Source: Nocardia yamanashiensis NBRC 100130
GTDB lineage: Bacteria; Actinomycetota; Actinomycetes; Mycobacteriales; Mycobacteriaceae
NCBI RefSeq assembly: GCF_001613325.1
Contig: NZ_BDCD01000019.1
Span: 1 to 64,000, forward strand
Reading direction: 5' to 3'
Length of the DNA: 64,000 nucleotides
Part shown: piece by piece, positions 33,075 through 41,671 of the stretch
Layout: each line of letters begins with the position of its first letter
How positions within the stretch are numbered: the stretch's first letter is position 1
Program-made: the position numbers and the translations under genes
The notes under the pieces: generated by a model
What the model was told of the DNA's origin: nothing
What the model saw: the letters and a program-made list of their open reading frames with translations, nothing else
The model's database searches: none

Positions 33075-34265
33075 TCACTTGATGATCTTGGTGACGCGAC
33101 CGGCACCGACGGTGCGGCCACCCTCACGGATCGCGAAACGCAGGCCCTCGTCCATGGCGACCGGCTGGATGAGCTTGACGCTCATCTCGGTGTTGTCGCC
33201 GGGCATGACCATCTCGGTGCCCTCGGGGAGGGTCACGACGCCGGTCACGTCCGTGGTACGGAAGTAGAACTGCGGGCGGTAGTTGTTGAAGAACGGGGTG
33301 TGGCGGCCACCCTCGTCCTTCGACAGGATGTAGGCCTGGCCCTCGAACTCCGTGTGCGGAGTGGTGGTGCCCGGCTTCACGACGACCTGGCCGCGCTCGA
33401 CATCTTCGCGCTTGATGCCACGGACCAGCAGACCGACGTTGTCGCCCGCCTGGCCGTTGTCCAGCAGCTTGCGGAACATCTCGATGCCGGTGATGGTGGT
33501 CTTCGTGGTCTTCTCGCGGATGCCGACGATCTCGACTTCCTCGTTCACGTTGATGATGCCACGCTCGATACGACCGGTGACGACGGTGCCACGACCGGTG
33601 ATCGTGAAGACGTCCTCGATCGGCATCAGGAACGGCTTGTCGGTCTCACGGACCGGGTCCGGGATCGACTCGTCGACGGCGTTCATCAGCTCGACGATGG
33701 ACTCGGTCCACTTCGGGTCGCCCTCGAGCGCCTTCAGACCGGAGACGCGCACGACCGGCGCATCCTCGTCGAACTCCTGGCCGGCCAGCAGTTCGCGGAC
33801 CTCCATCTCGACGAGCTCGAGGATTTCCTCGTCGTCGACCATGTCCGACTTGTTCAGCGCGACCAGGATGTAGGGCACGCCGACCTGACGGGCGAGCAGC
33901 ACGTGCTCACGGGTCTGCGGCATCGGGCCGTCGGTGGCGGCCACGACCAGGATCGCGCCGTCCATCTGGGCGGCACCGGTGATCATGTTCTTGATGTAGT
34001 CGGCGTGGCCGGGGGCGTCGACGTGCGCGTAGTGACGCTTCTCGGTCTGGTACTCGACGTGGGAGATGTTGATCGTGATACCACGAGCCTTCTCCTCCGG
34101 AGCCTTGTCGATCTGGTCGAACGCGAAGGCCGCGTTCAGGTCCGGGTACTTGTCAGCCAGCACCTTGGTGATCGCCGCGGTCAGCGTGGTCTTGCCGTGG
34201 TCGACGTGACCAATGGTGCCGATGTTGACGTGGGGCTTCGTCCGCTCGAACTTCGCCTTCGCCAC
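33075..34265 (-). CDS. tuf: Elongation factor Tu
   Basis: 396 residues, GTG start with AGGAGG upstream. GTP-binding motifs GHVDHGKTT (P-loop), DAPGHADY, and NKSD are intact, and domains 2 and 3 follow to VGAGRVTKIIK. EF-Tu delivers aminoacyl-tRNA to the ribosome as a GTP complex. It is the last gene of the str operon, 116 bases after fusA, and a terminator hairpin follows. Confidence 0.99.
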   Translation of the reverse strand: MAKAKFERTKPHVNIGTIGHVDHGKTTLTAAITKVLADKYPDLNAAFAFDQIDKAPEEKARGITINISHVEYQTEKRHYAHVDAPGHADYIKNMITGAAQMDGAILVVAATDGPMPQTREHVLLARQVGVPYILVALNKSDMVDDEEILELVEMEVRELLAGQEFDEDAPVVRVSGLKALEGDPKWTESIVELMNAVDESIPDPVRETDKPFLMPIEDVFTITGRGTVVTGRIERGIINVNEEVEIVGIREKTTKTTITGIEMFRKLLDNGQAGDNVGLLVRGIKREDVERGQVVVKPGTTTPHTEFEGQAYILSKDEGGRHTPFFNNYRPQFYFRTTDVTGVVTLPEGTEMVMPGDNTEMSVKLIQPVAMDEGLRFAIREGGRTVGAGRVTKIIK

Positions 34266-34381
34266 TGTTGTCCTCCTGGACTAGTTAGTGCGTGCTTTTT
34301 GCAGCAGTGCGGTTTGTATTACAGGGGGTCGTTCGACGACCGATTCGGGGCGGCTTCCGGAGAACCCGCCCCGACAGCGAA

Positions 34382-36487
34382 TTACTCGCCGGTCGCCTTG
34401 GCGATGATCTCCTTCGACACGTTGGCCGGAACCTCCGCGTACGAATTGAACACCATCGAGAAGTTCGCCCGGCCCTGGGTCTTGGACCGCAGGTCACCGA
34501 TGTAGCCGAACATCTCAGAGAGCGGAACCAGCGCCTTGACGACACGGGCACCACTGCGTTCCTCCATGGCCTGGATCTGGCCACGGCGGGAGTTCAGGTC
34601 GCCGATCACTTCACCCATGTAGTCCTCGGGCGTGGTGACCTCGACCGCCATCAGCGGCTCGAGGATCACCGGACCGGCCTTGCGGGCCGCTTCCTTGAGG
34701 GCCATCGCGCCAGCGATCTTGAACGCCATTTCCGAGGAGTCGACCTCGTGGTAGGCGCCGTCGAGCAGCGCGGCCTTCACGTTCACCAGCGGGAAGCCGG
34801 CGAGCACGCCGTACTGCATGGCGTCCTGGATACCCGCGTCGACCGAGGGGATGTACTCACGCGGAACGCGGCCACCGGTGACCTTGTTCTCGAACTCGTA
34901 AGTGGCACCGTCCTCGGCGTCGACCAGCGGCGCGAGCGAGATGATGACGCGGGCGAACTGGCCCGAACCACCGGTCTGCTTCTTGTGGGTGTACTCGTAC
35001 TTGTCCACCGTCTTGGTGAGGGTCTCACGGTAGGCCACCTGCGGCTTACCGATGTTCGCCTCGACCTTGAACTCGCGCTTCATGCGGTCGACGTAGATGT
35101 CGAGCTGGAGCTCGCCCATACCGCCGATGACGGTCTGGCCGGTCTCCTGGTCCAGCTTCACGTTGAAGGTGGGGTCCTCTTCCGCGAACTTCTGGATCGC
35201 GGTGCCCAGCTTCTCCTGGTCGGCCTTCGTCTTCGGCTCGATGGCCACCTCGATGACCGGATCCGGGAAGGTCATGGACTCCAGCACGATCTGGTTCTGC
35301 GGATCGCACAGGGTGTCACCCGTGGTGGTGTCCTTCAGACCGATGACCGCGTAGATGTGGCCGGCCACGGCCTCGGGAACCGGGTTCTCCTTGTTGGAGT
35401 GCATCTGGAAGAGCTTGCCCAGACGCTCCTTCTTGCCCTTGGTCGCGTTGATGACCTGGGCGCCGGAGTCGACCTTGCCGGAGTACACACGGACGTAGGT
35501 CAGCTTGCCGAAGAAGGGGTGGGTGGCGATCTTGAACGCCAGCGCCGCGAAAGGCTCGTCCGAGGACGGCTTCCGGGTCAGGATCTCCTCTTCCTTGCCG
35601 GGCACGTGGCCCTGCACGGACTCGACGTTCAGCGGCGACGGCAGGTAGTCCACGACGGCGTCGAGCATGGGCTGCACGCCCTTGTTCTTGAACGCCGAAC
35701 CGCACAGCACCGGGTAGAGCTCGGAGTTGACGGTCATCTTGCGGATGGCGCCCTTGATCTCCTCGATCGAGAGCTCCTCACCGCCGAAGAACTTCTCCAG
35801 CAGCGCTTCGTCCGACTCGGCGACGGTCTCGAGCAGCTCCTGACGGTACTGCTCGGCGCGCTCCTTGAGATCGTCCGGGATCTCGGTGACCTCGTACTGC
35901 TCACCGAGCTTGGTCTCGCCGCGCCAGACCTTGGCATTGTTCTCGACCAGGTCGACGATGCCCTCGAAGGTGTCCTCGGCGCCGATCGGCAGCTGGATGA
36001 CCAGCGGCTTCGCACCCAGGCGGTCCTTGATGGTCTGAACGGTGAAGTAGAAGTCCGCGCCCAGCTTGTCCATCTTGTTCACGAAGCAGATACGCGGCAC
36101 GTCGTACTTGTCGGCCTGACGCCACACCTGCTCGGACTGCGGCTCGACGCCTTCCTTGCCGTCGAACACCGCGACGGCGCCATCGAGCACGCGCAGCGAC
36201 CGCTCCACCTCGACGGTGAAGTCGACGTGGCCGGGGGTGTCGATGATGTTGATCTGGTTGTCGTTCCAGTAACAGGTCGTCGCGGCGGACGTGATGGTGA
36301 TGCCGCGTTCCTGCTCCTGCGCCATCCAGTCCATGGTGGCGGCGCCATCGTGAACTTCACCGATCTTGTAGGTGATGCCGGTGTAGAACAGGATGCGTTC
36401 GGTGGTGGTGGTCTTGCCCGCATCGATGTGGGCCATGATGCCGATGTTGCGGACCTTGTTCAGGTCGGTGAGCACTTCCTGTGCCAC
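34382..36487 (-). CDS. fusA: Elongation factor G
   Basis: 701 residues, GTG start with GGGGAAG upstream. The G domain shows AHIDAGKTTT (P-loop), DTPGHVDF and NKMDKLG. Domains II to V follow, with GGMGELQLDIYVDR typical of domain III. EF-G drives ribosomal translocation and, with RRF, ribosome recycling. It stands between rpsG (177-base gap) and tuf, the usual order in actinobacteria. Confidence 0.99.
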   Translation of the reverse strand: MAQEVLTDLNKVRNIGIMAHIDAGKTTTTERILFYTGITYKIGEVHDGAATMDWMAQEQERGITITSAATTCYWNDNQINIIDTPGHVDFTVEVERSLRVLDGAVAVFDGKEGVEPQSEQVWRQADKYDVPRICFVNKMDKLGADFYFTVQTIKDRLGAKPLVIQLPIGAEDTFEGIVDLVENNAKVWRGETKLGEQYEVTEIPDDLKERAEQYRQELLETVAESDEALLEKFFGGEELSIEEIKGAIRKMTVNSELYPVLCGSAFKNKGVQPMLDAVVDYLPSPLNVESVQGHVPGKEEEILTRKPSSDEPFAALAFKIATHPFFGKLTYVRVYSGKVDSGAQVINATKGKKERLGKLFQMHSNKENPVPEAVAGHIYAVIGLKDTTTGDTLCDPQNQIVLESMTFPDPVIEVAIEPKTKADQEKLGTAIQKFAEEDPTFNVKLDQETGQTVIGGMGELQLDIYVDRMKREFKVEANIGKPQVAYRETLTKTVDKYEYTHKKQTGGSGQFARVIISLAPLVDAEDGATYEFENKVTGGRVPREYIPSVDAGIQDAMQYGVLAGFPLVNVKAALLDGAYHEVDSSEMAFKIAGAMALKEAARKAGPVILEPLMAVEVTTPEDYMGEVIGDLNSRRGQIQAMEERSGARVVKALVPLSEMFGYIGDLRSKTQGRANFSMVFNSYAEVPANVSKEIIAKATGE

Positions 36488-36664
36488 GGAAATCTTCCCC
36501 GCTCGTAGCTAGTTGGGATTCAACGGGATGGGCCTCAGGGTTGGTGAGGCCCTCGGTGTCAACGTCGGGCGCGACGCGAAAGTGCCTCGCTTACACAGCT
36601 CGGCGGTCGCGCCCGACATGTGACTCGTCTCCCGGCAGCTCCGAACGGAGGGCCGGGCCACAGG

Positions 36665-37135
36665 TCACCAGCGGTAGTGCGCGAAGGCCCGGTTCGACTC
36701 GGCCATCTTGTGGGTGTCCTCACGACGCTTCACCGAAGCACCGAGACCGTTGCTGGCGTCCAGCAGCTCGTTGGCCAGACGCTCGACCATGGTCTTCTCG
36801 CGACGGGCGCGGGAGTAGTTGACCAGCCAGCGCAGCGCGAGGGTGTTGGCGCGGCCCGGACGGACCTCGACCGGCACCTGGTAGGTGGCGCCACCGACAC
36901 GACGGGGCTTGACCTCGAGGGCGGGCTTGACGTTGTCCAGCGCGCGCTTCAGGGTCACGACCGGATCGGTGCCGGTCTTCTCACGGGCCTGCTCGAGGGC
37001 GCCGTAGACGATGCGCTCGGCAGTCGACTTCTTGCCGTCGAGGAGGATCTTGTTGACGAGCTGCGTCACCAGCGGCGAGCCGTAGACCGGATCGTTGATC
37101 AGGGGACGCTTGGGAGCGGGGCCCTTACGCGGCAT
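36665..37135 (-). CDS. rpsG: 30S ribosomal protein S7
   Basis: 156 residues, the standard bacterial length. It starts MPRKGPAPKRPL and contains GGATYQVPVEV and MAESNRAFAHYRW at the end. S7 binds the 3' major domain of 16S rRNA and starts head assembly. Its ATG overlaps the rpsL stop (TAATG), so translation is coupled. Confidence 0.99.
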   Translation of the reverse strand: MPRKGPAPKRPLINDPVYGSPLVTQLVNKILLDGKKSTAERIVYGALEQAREKTGTDPVVTLKRALDNVKPALEVKPRRVGGATYQVPVEVRPGRANTLALRWLVNYSRARREKTMVERLANELLDASNGLGASVKRREDTHKMAESNRAFAHYRW

Positions 37136-37509
37136 TAGCTCTTCTCCTTCTTGGCGCCGTAGCGGCTGCGGGCCTGCTTGCGGTTCTTGACACCCTGGGT
37201 GTCGAGCGAGCCGCGGATGATCTTGTAGCGCACACCCGGGAGGTCCTTCACACGACCGCCGCGAACGAGCACCATCGAGTGCTCCTGCAGGTTGTGGCCT
37301 TCGCCGGGGATGTAAGCCGTGACCTCGACCGCGCTGGTCAGGCGAACACGCGCGACCTTACGCAGCGCGGAGTTCGGCTTCTTCGGGGTCGTGGTGTACA
37401 CGCGGGTGCACACGCCACGACGCTGCGGGCTCCCCTTGAGGGCCGCAGTCTTGGTCTTGGCGACCTTGTCGCGGCGACCCTTGCGGACCAGCTGGTTGAT
37501 GGTTGGCAT
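37135..37509 (-). CDS. rpsL: 30S ribosomal protein S12
   Basis: 124 residues. It starts MPTINQLVRKGR and contains TPKKPNSALRK, the loop where streptomycin-resistance changes arise; the lysine in that loop is the wild-type residue. S12 sits at the decoding centre. First gene of the str operon; AAGGAAAG stands upstream of the ATG. Confidence 0.99.
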   Translation of the reverse strand: MPTINQLVRKGRRDKVAKTKTAALKGSPQRRGVCTRVYTTTPKKPNSALRKVARVRLTSAVEVTAYIPGEGHNLQEHSMVLVRGGRVKDLPGVRYKIIRGSLDTQGVKNRKQARSRYGAKKEKS

Positions 37510-37788
37510 AGACCGGCTTTCCTTATTAGTAACCAGGTGTCTGGAACTTCATGTCTTTGTCATTCGAGCGTTCCGCCCAGTTCACGTGGCATATTGCGTC
37601 CACGAGGTCGGGCGTGTCATACGCAGCGCACTAACCCTTTTCAGGGCGCGCTGGAACGGTCAGCCGCTCTCGCTGGCCTACGTACTGCGCACAAACCTGC
37701 CCGAATGCTTCCGGGCACAGCGGTCCACGATACTCGTTGCCGTTTTCGGGGGCAAAAAGGGGTCCCTCGAGCGCGGCTGGTAGAGCCG
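37510..37788 (-). promoter_or_regulatory. Promoter and leader region of the str operon
   Basis: 279 bases between the rpsL start and the end of the second DUF3558 gene. A strong promoter for rpsL-rpsG-fusA-tuf must lie here. The part nearest rpsL (37510-37560) is A/T-richer than its surroundings. I cannot fix -35/-10 boxes with confidence and see no long hairpin. Confidence 0.5.
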
Positions 37789-38355
37789 TTATCGCGCCAG
37801 ATTCAGGGTCAATTCCACCAGCTTCCGGGCCCCTTCACAGGGGTCGGGGTGGCTGGAGCCGGCGCGATAGTTGATCCACCACCCGACGATCCCGGTGTCG
37901 GCGGCCGGTGCGCTCACTCCGCACGAGTCCGCGTCGTTGGGGCGACGGGTTTCCAGCGATCGGCGGCCCTGCACGGTTATGTCGTTGGTCACATAGCCGA
38001 GCCGGTCGTTGTTCTGCTTCTCGTTGCTCAGCGAGCCCTCTTCGTACCAGCTGAGCGTCACCATGCCGCTGCCGATCGAGCCGCCGTCCAGATCCCACAT
38101 GCAGACCGCTCCGTTGAAGGAGGGGTTCACGTAGGTGCCTTCGCCGACCGCCTTGCCGATCTCGTCGAGCGAGACCACCTCGCATTCGCGCAGCAGCTTG
38201 TCGAAGTTCGTATTGATCTTTGTACTGCCGCCGGTGCCGGAGCCCGCCGGCAGCGCCGTGCCCGGCACGGTCTTGCCGCAGCCGGCCAGGGTCGCGGTCA
38301 GGCCGAGCACCGCCAGCACGATCGCGCCGCTGCGCCGCATGTCGCGTCCCTTCAT
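37789..38355 (-). CDS. DUF3558 lipoprotein
   Basis: 188 residues. The ATG overlaps the stop of the preceding gene (ATGA). Signal peptide with lipobox LAGC (Cys near 26). The body has the DUF3558 layout: CEVVSLDEIGKAVG, then CMWDLDGGS, and CEGARKLVELTLNLA at the end, with paired cysteines. It is a paralogue of the upstream gene, so the pair came from a tandem duplication. Such lipoproteins are numerous in Nocardia and mycobacteria; function unknown. Confidence 0.85.
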   Translation of the reverse strand: MKGRDMRRSGAIVLAVLGLTATLAGCGKTVPGTALPAGSGTGGSTKINTNFDKLLRECEVVSLDEIGKAVGEGTYVNPSFNGAVCMWDLDGGSIGSGMVTLSWYEEGSLSNEKQNNDRLGYVTNDITVQGRRSLETRRPNDADSCGVSAPAADTGIVGWWINYRAGSSHPDPCEGARKLVELTLNLAR

Positions 38356-38888
38356 GAGCCGAGCCGCTGCACGGTCAGTTCCGCCATCTTGCGGGTGCGG
38401 TCGCACGGGTTGCCCTGATTGCTCACCCCGAAGACGCCGTAGGACATGGACCATTCGAAGAAGTCGTCGTCGAGCTGCACCGCCAGATCGCAGACGCTGC
38501 CGCGCGGGTCCAGGGCCTGGAAGCCCTTCTTCCCGCCCACTTCGATGGTCTGCGGATCGCGGCCGACGCTGTTCACCCACGCCTTCTCGCGATCGATGGG
38601 GCTGCCGCGATAGGAGGCGAAGGTGACGCTGGAGGAACCGATGCCGCCGCCCTGCCAATTGCAGCCGACCGCGTTCTTGAACACCCGCGAGACGCTGACG
38701 AGGCCGCCGATATCGCGCACCTCGTCATCGGTGAGGTGCCCGCACTCCCCCACGAAGGGGCCCAGCGTCGCGACCTTCGGCGGGGCTTTCACCGGCCCGG
38801 ACGGCATGCCCGAATCGTCGCTCCCCCCGCAGGCCGACAGCAAAAGCGCGAGGCTCAACCCCGTGACAAGCGCCGACGTCATCCGCAT
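38352..38888 (-). CDS. DUF3558 lipoprotein
   Basis: 178 residues with signal peptide and lipobox LSAC (Cys near 20). DUF3558 features: CGHLTDDEVRDIGG, VGCNWQGGG, and CDRTRKMAELTVQRL at the C terminus. First gene of a two-gene unit with the DUF3558 paralogue downstream. The two share cysteine positions and the C-terminal ending but little else. Surface-exposed and lipid-anchored by prediction. Confidence 0.85.
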   Translation of the reverse strand: MRMTSALVTGLSLALLLSACGGSDDSGMPSGPVKAPPKVATLGPFVGECGHLTDDEVRDIGGLVSVSRVFKNAVGCNWQGGGIGSSSVTFASYRGSPIDREKAWVNSVGRDPQTIEVGGKKGFQALDPRGSVCDLAVQLDDDFFEWSMSYGVFGVSNQGNPCDRTRKMAELTVQRLGS

Positions 38889-38924
38889 GCCCCCACCCTA
38901 CTGGCCGGGCAATTGGTACGTGGC

Positions 38925-40127
38925 TCAGAGGTTTCCGCGTGCGTCCTGTTCGCGTTCGATGGCCTGGAACAACGCCTTGAAGTTGCCCTTGCCGAAGCCG
39001 AGCGAGCCGTGGCGCTCGATCAGTTCGAAGAAGACGGTGGGCCGGTCGGTGATGGGTTTGCAGAAGATCTGCAGCAGGTAGCCGTCTTCGTCGCGATCGA
39101 CCAGGATGCCGCGGCGCTGCAGCTCCTCGACCGGCACGCGGACGTGGCCGATGCGGGCGCGCAGTTCCGGGTCCTCGTAGTAGGTGTCCGGGGTGTCCAG
39201 GAATTCGATTCCCTCCCTGCGCAATACGTCGACGGCGGTGAGGATGTCGCCGGTGGCGAGGGCGATGTGCTGGACGCCGGGACCGCGATAGAACTCCAGG
39301 TATTCGTCGATCTGGGAGCGCTTGCGGCTGGGCGCGGGTTCGTTGAGCGGGAACTTGACGCGATGGTTGCCGTTGGCGACGACCTTGCTCATCAGGGCCG
39401 AGTAGTCGGTGGCGATGTCGTCGCCGACGAATTCGGCCATGTTCTGGAATCCCATGACGCGGCGGTAGAACTCGACCCATTTGTCCATCTGCCCGAGTTC
39501 GACATTGCCGACCACGTGATCGATGGCCTGGAAGATGCGCTTCGGCGCACCGGCCCGGCTGCGGTAGGCGGAGCCGCGCGGCCGATAGCCCGGCAGGTAC
39601 GGCCCGTCGTAGCGGGAGCGGTCCACGAGGCTGTGCCGGGTTTCGCCGTAGGTTGCGATGGCGGCCGAGCGCACGGTCCCGTATTCGTCGGTCTCGTCGT
39701 GCGGTTCGACGAGCACGGTCGCACCCTGTGCGCGGGCGCGCGCGATGCAGCGGTCCACATCGGGCACCTCCAGCGCGATGTCCACCACGCCGTCGCCGTG
39801 CCGATCGTGATGCCCGACCAGTGCGCTGTCCGGGTCCACCGCGCCCTTGACCACGAATCGGGCGCCGCCGCTGCGCAATACGAAGGCCTTGTGATCGCGA
39901 TTGCCGGTCTCGGGGCCGGAGTAGGCCTCCAGCCGCATGCCGAAGGCGGATTGCAGATAGTGCGCGGTCTGGGTGGCATTGCCGACCACCCACACCAGCG
40001 CGTCCCAGCCGAGGACGGGGAAGGGGTCGGCGGCGGCATCGTGGTCGACCAGTCCGACGAGGCGGCGCAGTTCGTCGTCACCGGGAAGATCACCGGAGCG
40101 GGGGGCGGCGGGGGTCTCGATGCTCAT
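38925..40127 (-). CDS. hppD: 4-hydroxyphenylpyruvate dioxygenase
   Basis: 400 residues from ATG at 40127. Two vicinal-oxygen-chelate domains. The Fe(II) ligands are visible as His in IDHVVGNVE, His in VQHIALAT and Glu in VFFELIER, and the C-terminal gate helix GFGKGNFKALFQAIE is conserved. The enzyme turns 4-hydroxyphenylpyruvate into homogentisate in tyrosine breakdown. Homogentisate dioxygenase is not in the window. A divergent Lrp/AsnC gene shares its promoter region. Confidence 0.95.
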   Translation of the reverse strand: MSIETPAAPRSGDLPGDDELRRLVGLVDHDAAADPFPVLGWDALVWVVGNATQTAHYLQSAFGMRLEAYSGPETGNRDHKAFVLRSGGARFVVKGAVDPDSALVGHHDRHGDGVVDIALEVPDVDRCIARARAQGATVLVEPHDETDEYGTVRSAAIATYGETRHSLVDRSRYDGPYLPGYRPRGSAYRSRAGAPKRIFQAIDHVVGNVELGQMDKWVEFYRRVMGFQNMAEFVGDDIATDYSALMSKVVANGNHRVKFPLNEPAPSRKRSQIDEYLEFYRGPGVQHIALATGDILTAVDVLRREGIEFLDTPDTYYEDPELRARIGHVRVPVEELQRRGILVDRDEDGYLLQIFCKPITDRPTVFFELIERHGSLGFGKGNFKALFQAIEREQDARGNL

Positions 40128-40173
40128 GTACCCAGGAAATCTCCGGCCGCGGCGGCTAGGCAATATCGCCGAG

Positions 40174-40196
40174 ATTCACTGGACACTCTGGTGAAT
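40174..40196. promoter_or_regulatory. Inverted repeat between hppD and the Lrp/AsnC gene
   Basis: ATTCAC and GTGAAT separated by 11 bases, in the 138-base gap between divergent genes. An A/T-leaning dyad of this size suits an Lrp-type dimer and would let one site act on both promoters. Confidence 0.45.
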
Positions 40197-40265
40197 TGCG
40201 TCACCTCGAGGCGGCTGGTGCTGGACAATTTGAATAGGAGCATCGAGCGCGAGCGGAGGTCCGCC

Positions 40266-40784
40266 ATGGCACGCACACCCGCCAGACTGGACGAACTTGA
40301 CCTGGCGATTCTGACCGCCATGCACGACTACCAGAAGGCGGGGATCCTGGAGCTGTCCAGGCGGACCCGGGTCGCGCGGGCGACGGTGCAGTCGCGCATC
40401 GCGCGCATGGAGGAGGCGGGGGTCATCGCTTCCTACGACCCCCAGATCGATGTCACCGCAGCGGGTTTCGACGTGCAGGCGTTCGTGACATTGGAGATCG
40501 CGCAGGGTGCGCTGGACGCGGTGGCGGCCGATCTCGAGGCGATTCCCGGGGTGCTGGAGGCGTATGCGACCACCGGTTCCGGAGACGTGCTGTGCCGCAT
40601 CGGCGCGGACTCTCACGCCGGACTGCAGAGCGTGCTGCTGAGCATCGACCGCAGCACGGCGGTCACCCGCTCACACAGCGTGATCGTGCTGTCGACGGTC
40701 GTCCCACAACGCACCCTCCCGCTCCTCCGCACCCTCACCCCGGCCGGGTCCAGCAAGGCCCCCGCCTACCGCAGCGCGCACTGA
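40266..40784 (+). CDS. Lrp/AsnC family transcriptional regulator
   Basis: 172 residues, ATG with AGCGGAGG upstream; the frame is open far 5' but that is the shadow of hppD. Helix-turn-helix at ~10-55 (LDELDLAILTAMHDYQKAGI, then RTRVARATVQSRIARMEEAG), followed by a RAM-type ligand domain (FVTLEIAQGALDAVAADLEA, GSGDVLCRI). Divergent from hppD, so it most likely senses an aromatic amino acid or its keto acid and controls tyrosine breakdown. This assignment comes from context. Confidence 0.85.
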   Translation: MARTPARLDELDLAILTAMHDYQKAGILELSRRTRVARATVQSRIARMEEAGVIASYDPQIDVTAAGFDVQAFVTLEIAQGALDAVAADLEAIPGVLEAYATTGSGDVLCRIGADSHAGLQSVLLSIDRSTAVTRSHSVIVLSTVVPQRTLPLLRTLTPAGSSKAPAYRSAH

Positions 40785-40998
40785 GATATCCCACCTCTCG
40801 GGGATAACACCGACCCCCCAGTGAGCGGGTGGCGGGCGGCACCGGTCTCTCGGGCACCCAGACCAGCGAGCCGGTGGCGGCGCAGATCGATGGGGCACGC
40901 GAACCAAGGCGCGGTCGCGGGTCGCGGACACCGCTCGGGGCACCCGGACGAAGAAGTGGGTGGCGGGCGGGCCGGCGCAGGCGAATCCGGACCACCGG

Positions 40999-41643
40999 CT
41001 AGCGGCGGTCCATGCGGGTGATGAGGCCGCAGACGTGGGCTTCGGCGGCGGTGCGGGCGTCGGGGGCGTGGCCGGATTCGAGGGCTTCGAGGATGCGGCG
41101 GTGTTCGCGGAGGGCGGTGGTGCGGTTGCGGGGGTGCTGCCAGAGGTCGCCGCGGTAGAGGTGGGCCTGGGCTTCCAGGCGGGCGAGTTCGTCTGCGAGG
41201 GTGCGGTTTCCGGAACGATCGCGGATGAAGGTGTGGAATTCCAGGTCCAGGGCGGCGTCGCGGGCCGGGTCGGCATTGTCGCGCAGGTGCTGGTCCTGGA
41301 TGGCCAGCATGGTGGTGAGTTTGCCGAGGTCGGCTTCGGTGAGGCGGGTGGCGGCGCCGGCGGCGGCGAGGCCGTCCAGGACCGCCCGGACCGCGAGCAC
41401 GTCGCGGATCTGGGCGTCGTCCACCACGGCCACGCGGGCGCCGGCGTGCGGCACGTTCACCGCCAGGCCCTCGTAGATGAGCTGCTGGACGGCTTCGCGA
41501 ACGGGGCTGCGGCTCACGCCGAGTCGCGCGGAGAGGGCGAGCACGCTCAGCGGCGCGCCCGGTTCCAGTTCGCCGGACAGGACGAGCTGCCGGAGTTGCC
41601 GGTGCACGCTCGGCCCGAGCAGCTCGCCGTCCGGTTCGGTCAT
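40999..41643 (-). CDS. GntR family regulator, FadR subfamily
   Basis: 214 residues. Winged helix at ~10-75 (LVLSGELEPGAPLSVLALSA, then RLGVSRSPVREAVQQLIYEG) and an all-helical FCD ligand domain (RAVLDGLAAAGAA, then LDLEFHTFIRDRSGN and an REHRRILEALESG stretch with metal-binding His candidates). Last gene of the minus-strand run that includes the oxygenase and ABC transporter (28-base gap to the oxygenase), so it is the probable regulator of that locus. Confidence 0.85.
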   Translation of the reverse strand: MTEPDGELLGPSVHRQLRQLVLSGELEPGAPLSVLALSARLGVSRSPVREAVQQLIYEGLAVNVPHAGARVAVVDDAQIRDVLAVRAVLDGLAAAGAATRLTEADLGKLTTMLAIQDQHLRDNADPARDAALDLEFHTFIRDRSGNRTLADELARLEAQAHLYRGDLWQHPRNRTTALREHRRILEALESGHAPDARTAAEAHVCGLITRMDRR

Positions 41644-41671
41644 GGAATGGTCCTTCCTGGTCTGTTCGAAA

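Noticed and set aside
34292..36508. 738-codon plus-strand open frame opposite fusA, and a similar one opposite tuf.
   Set aside because: Antisense shadows of highly conserved elongation-factor genes; compositions are Leu/Asp/Val/Arg/Gly-biased from codon mirroring.
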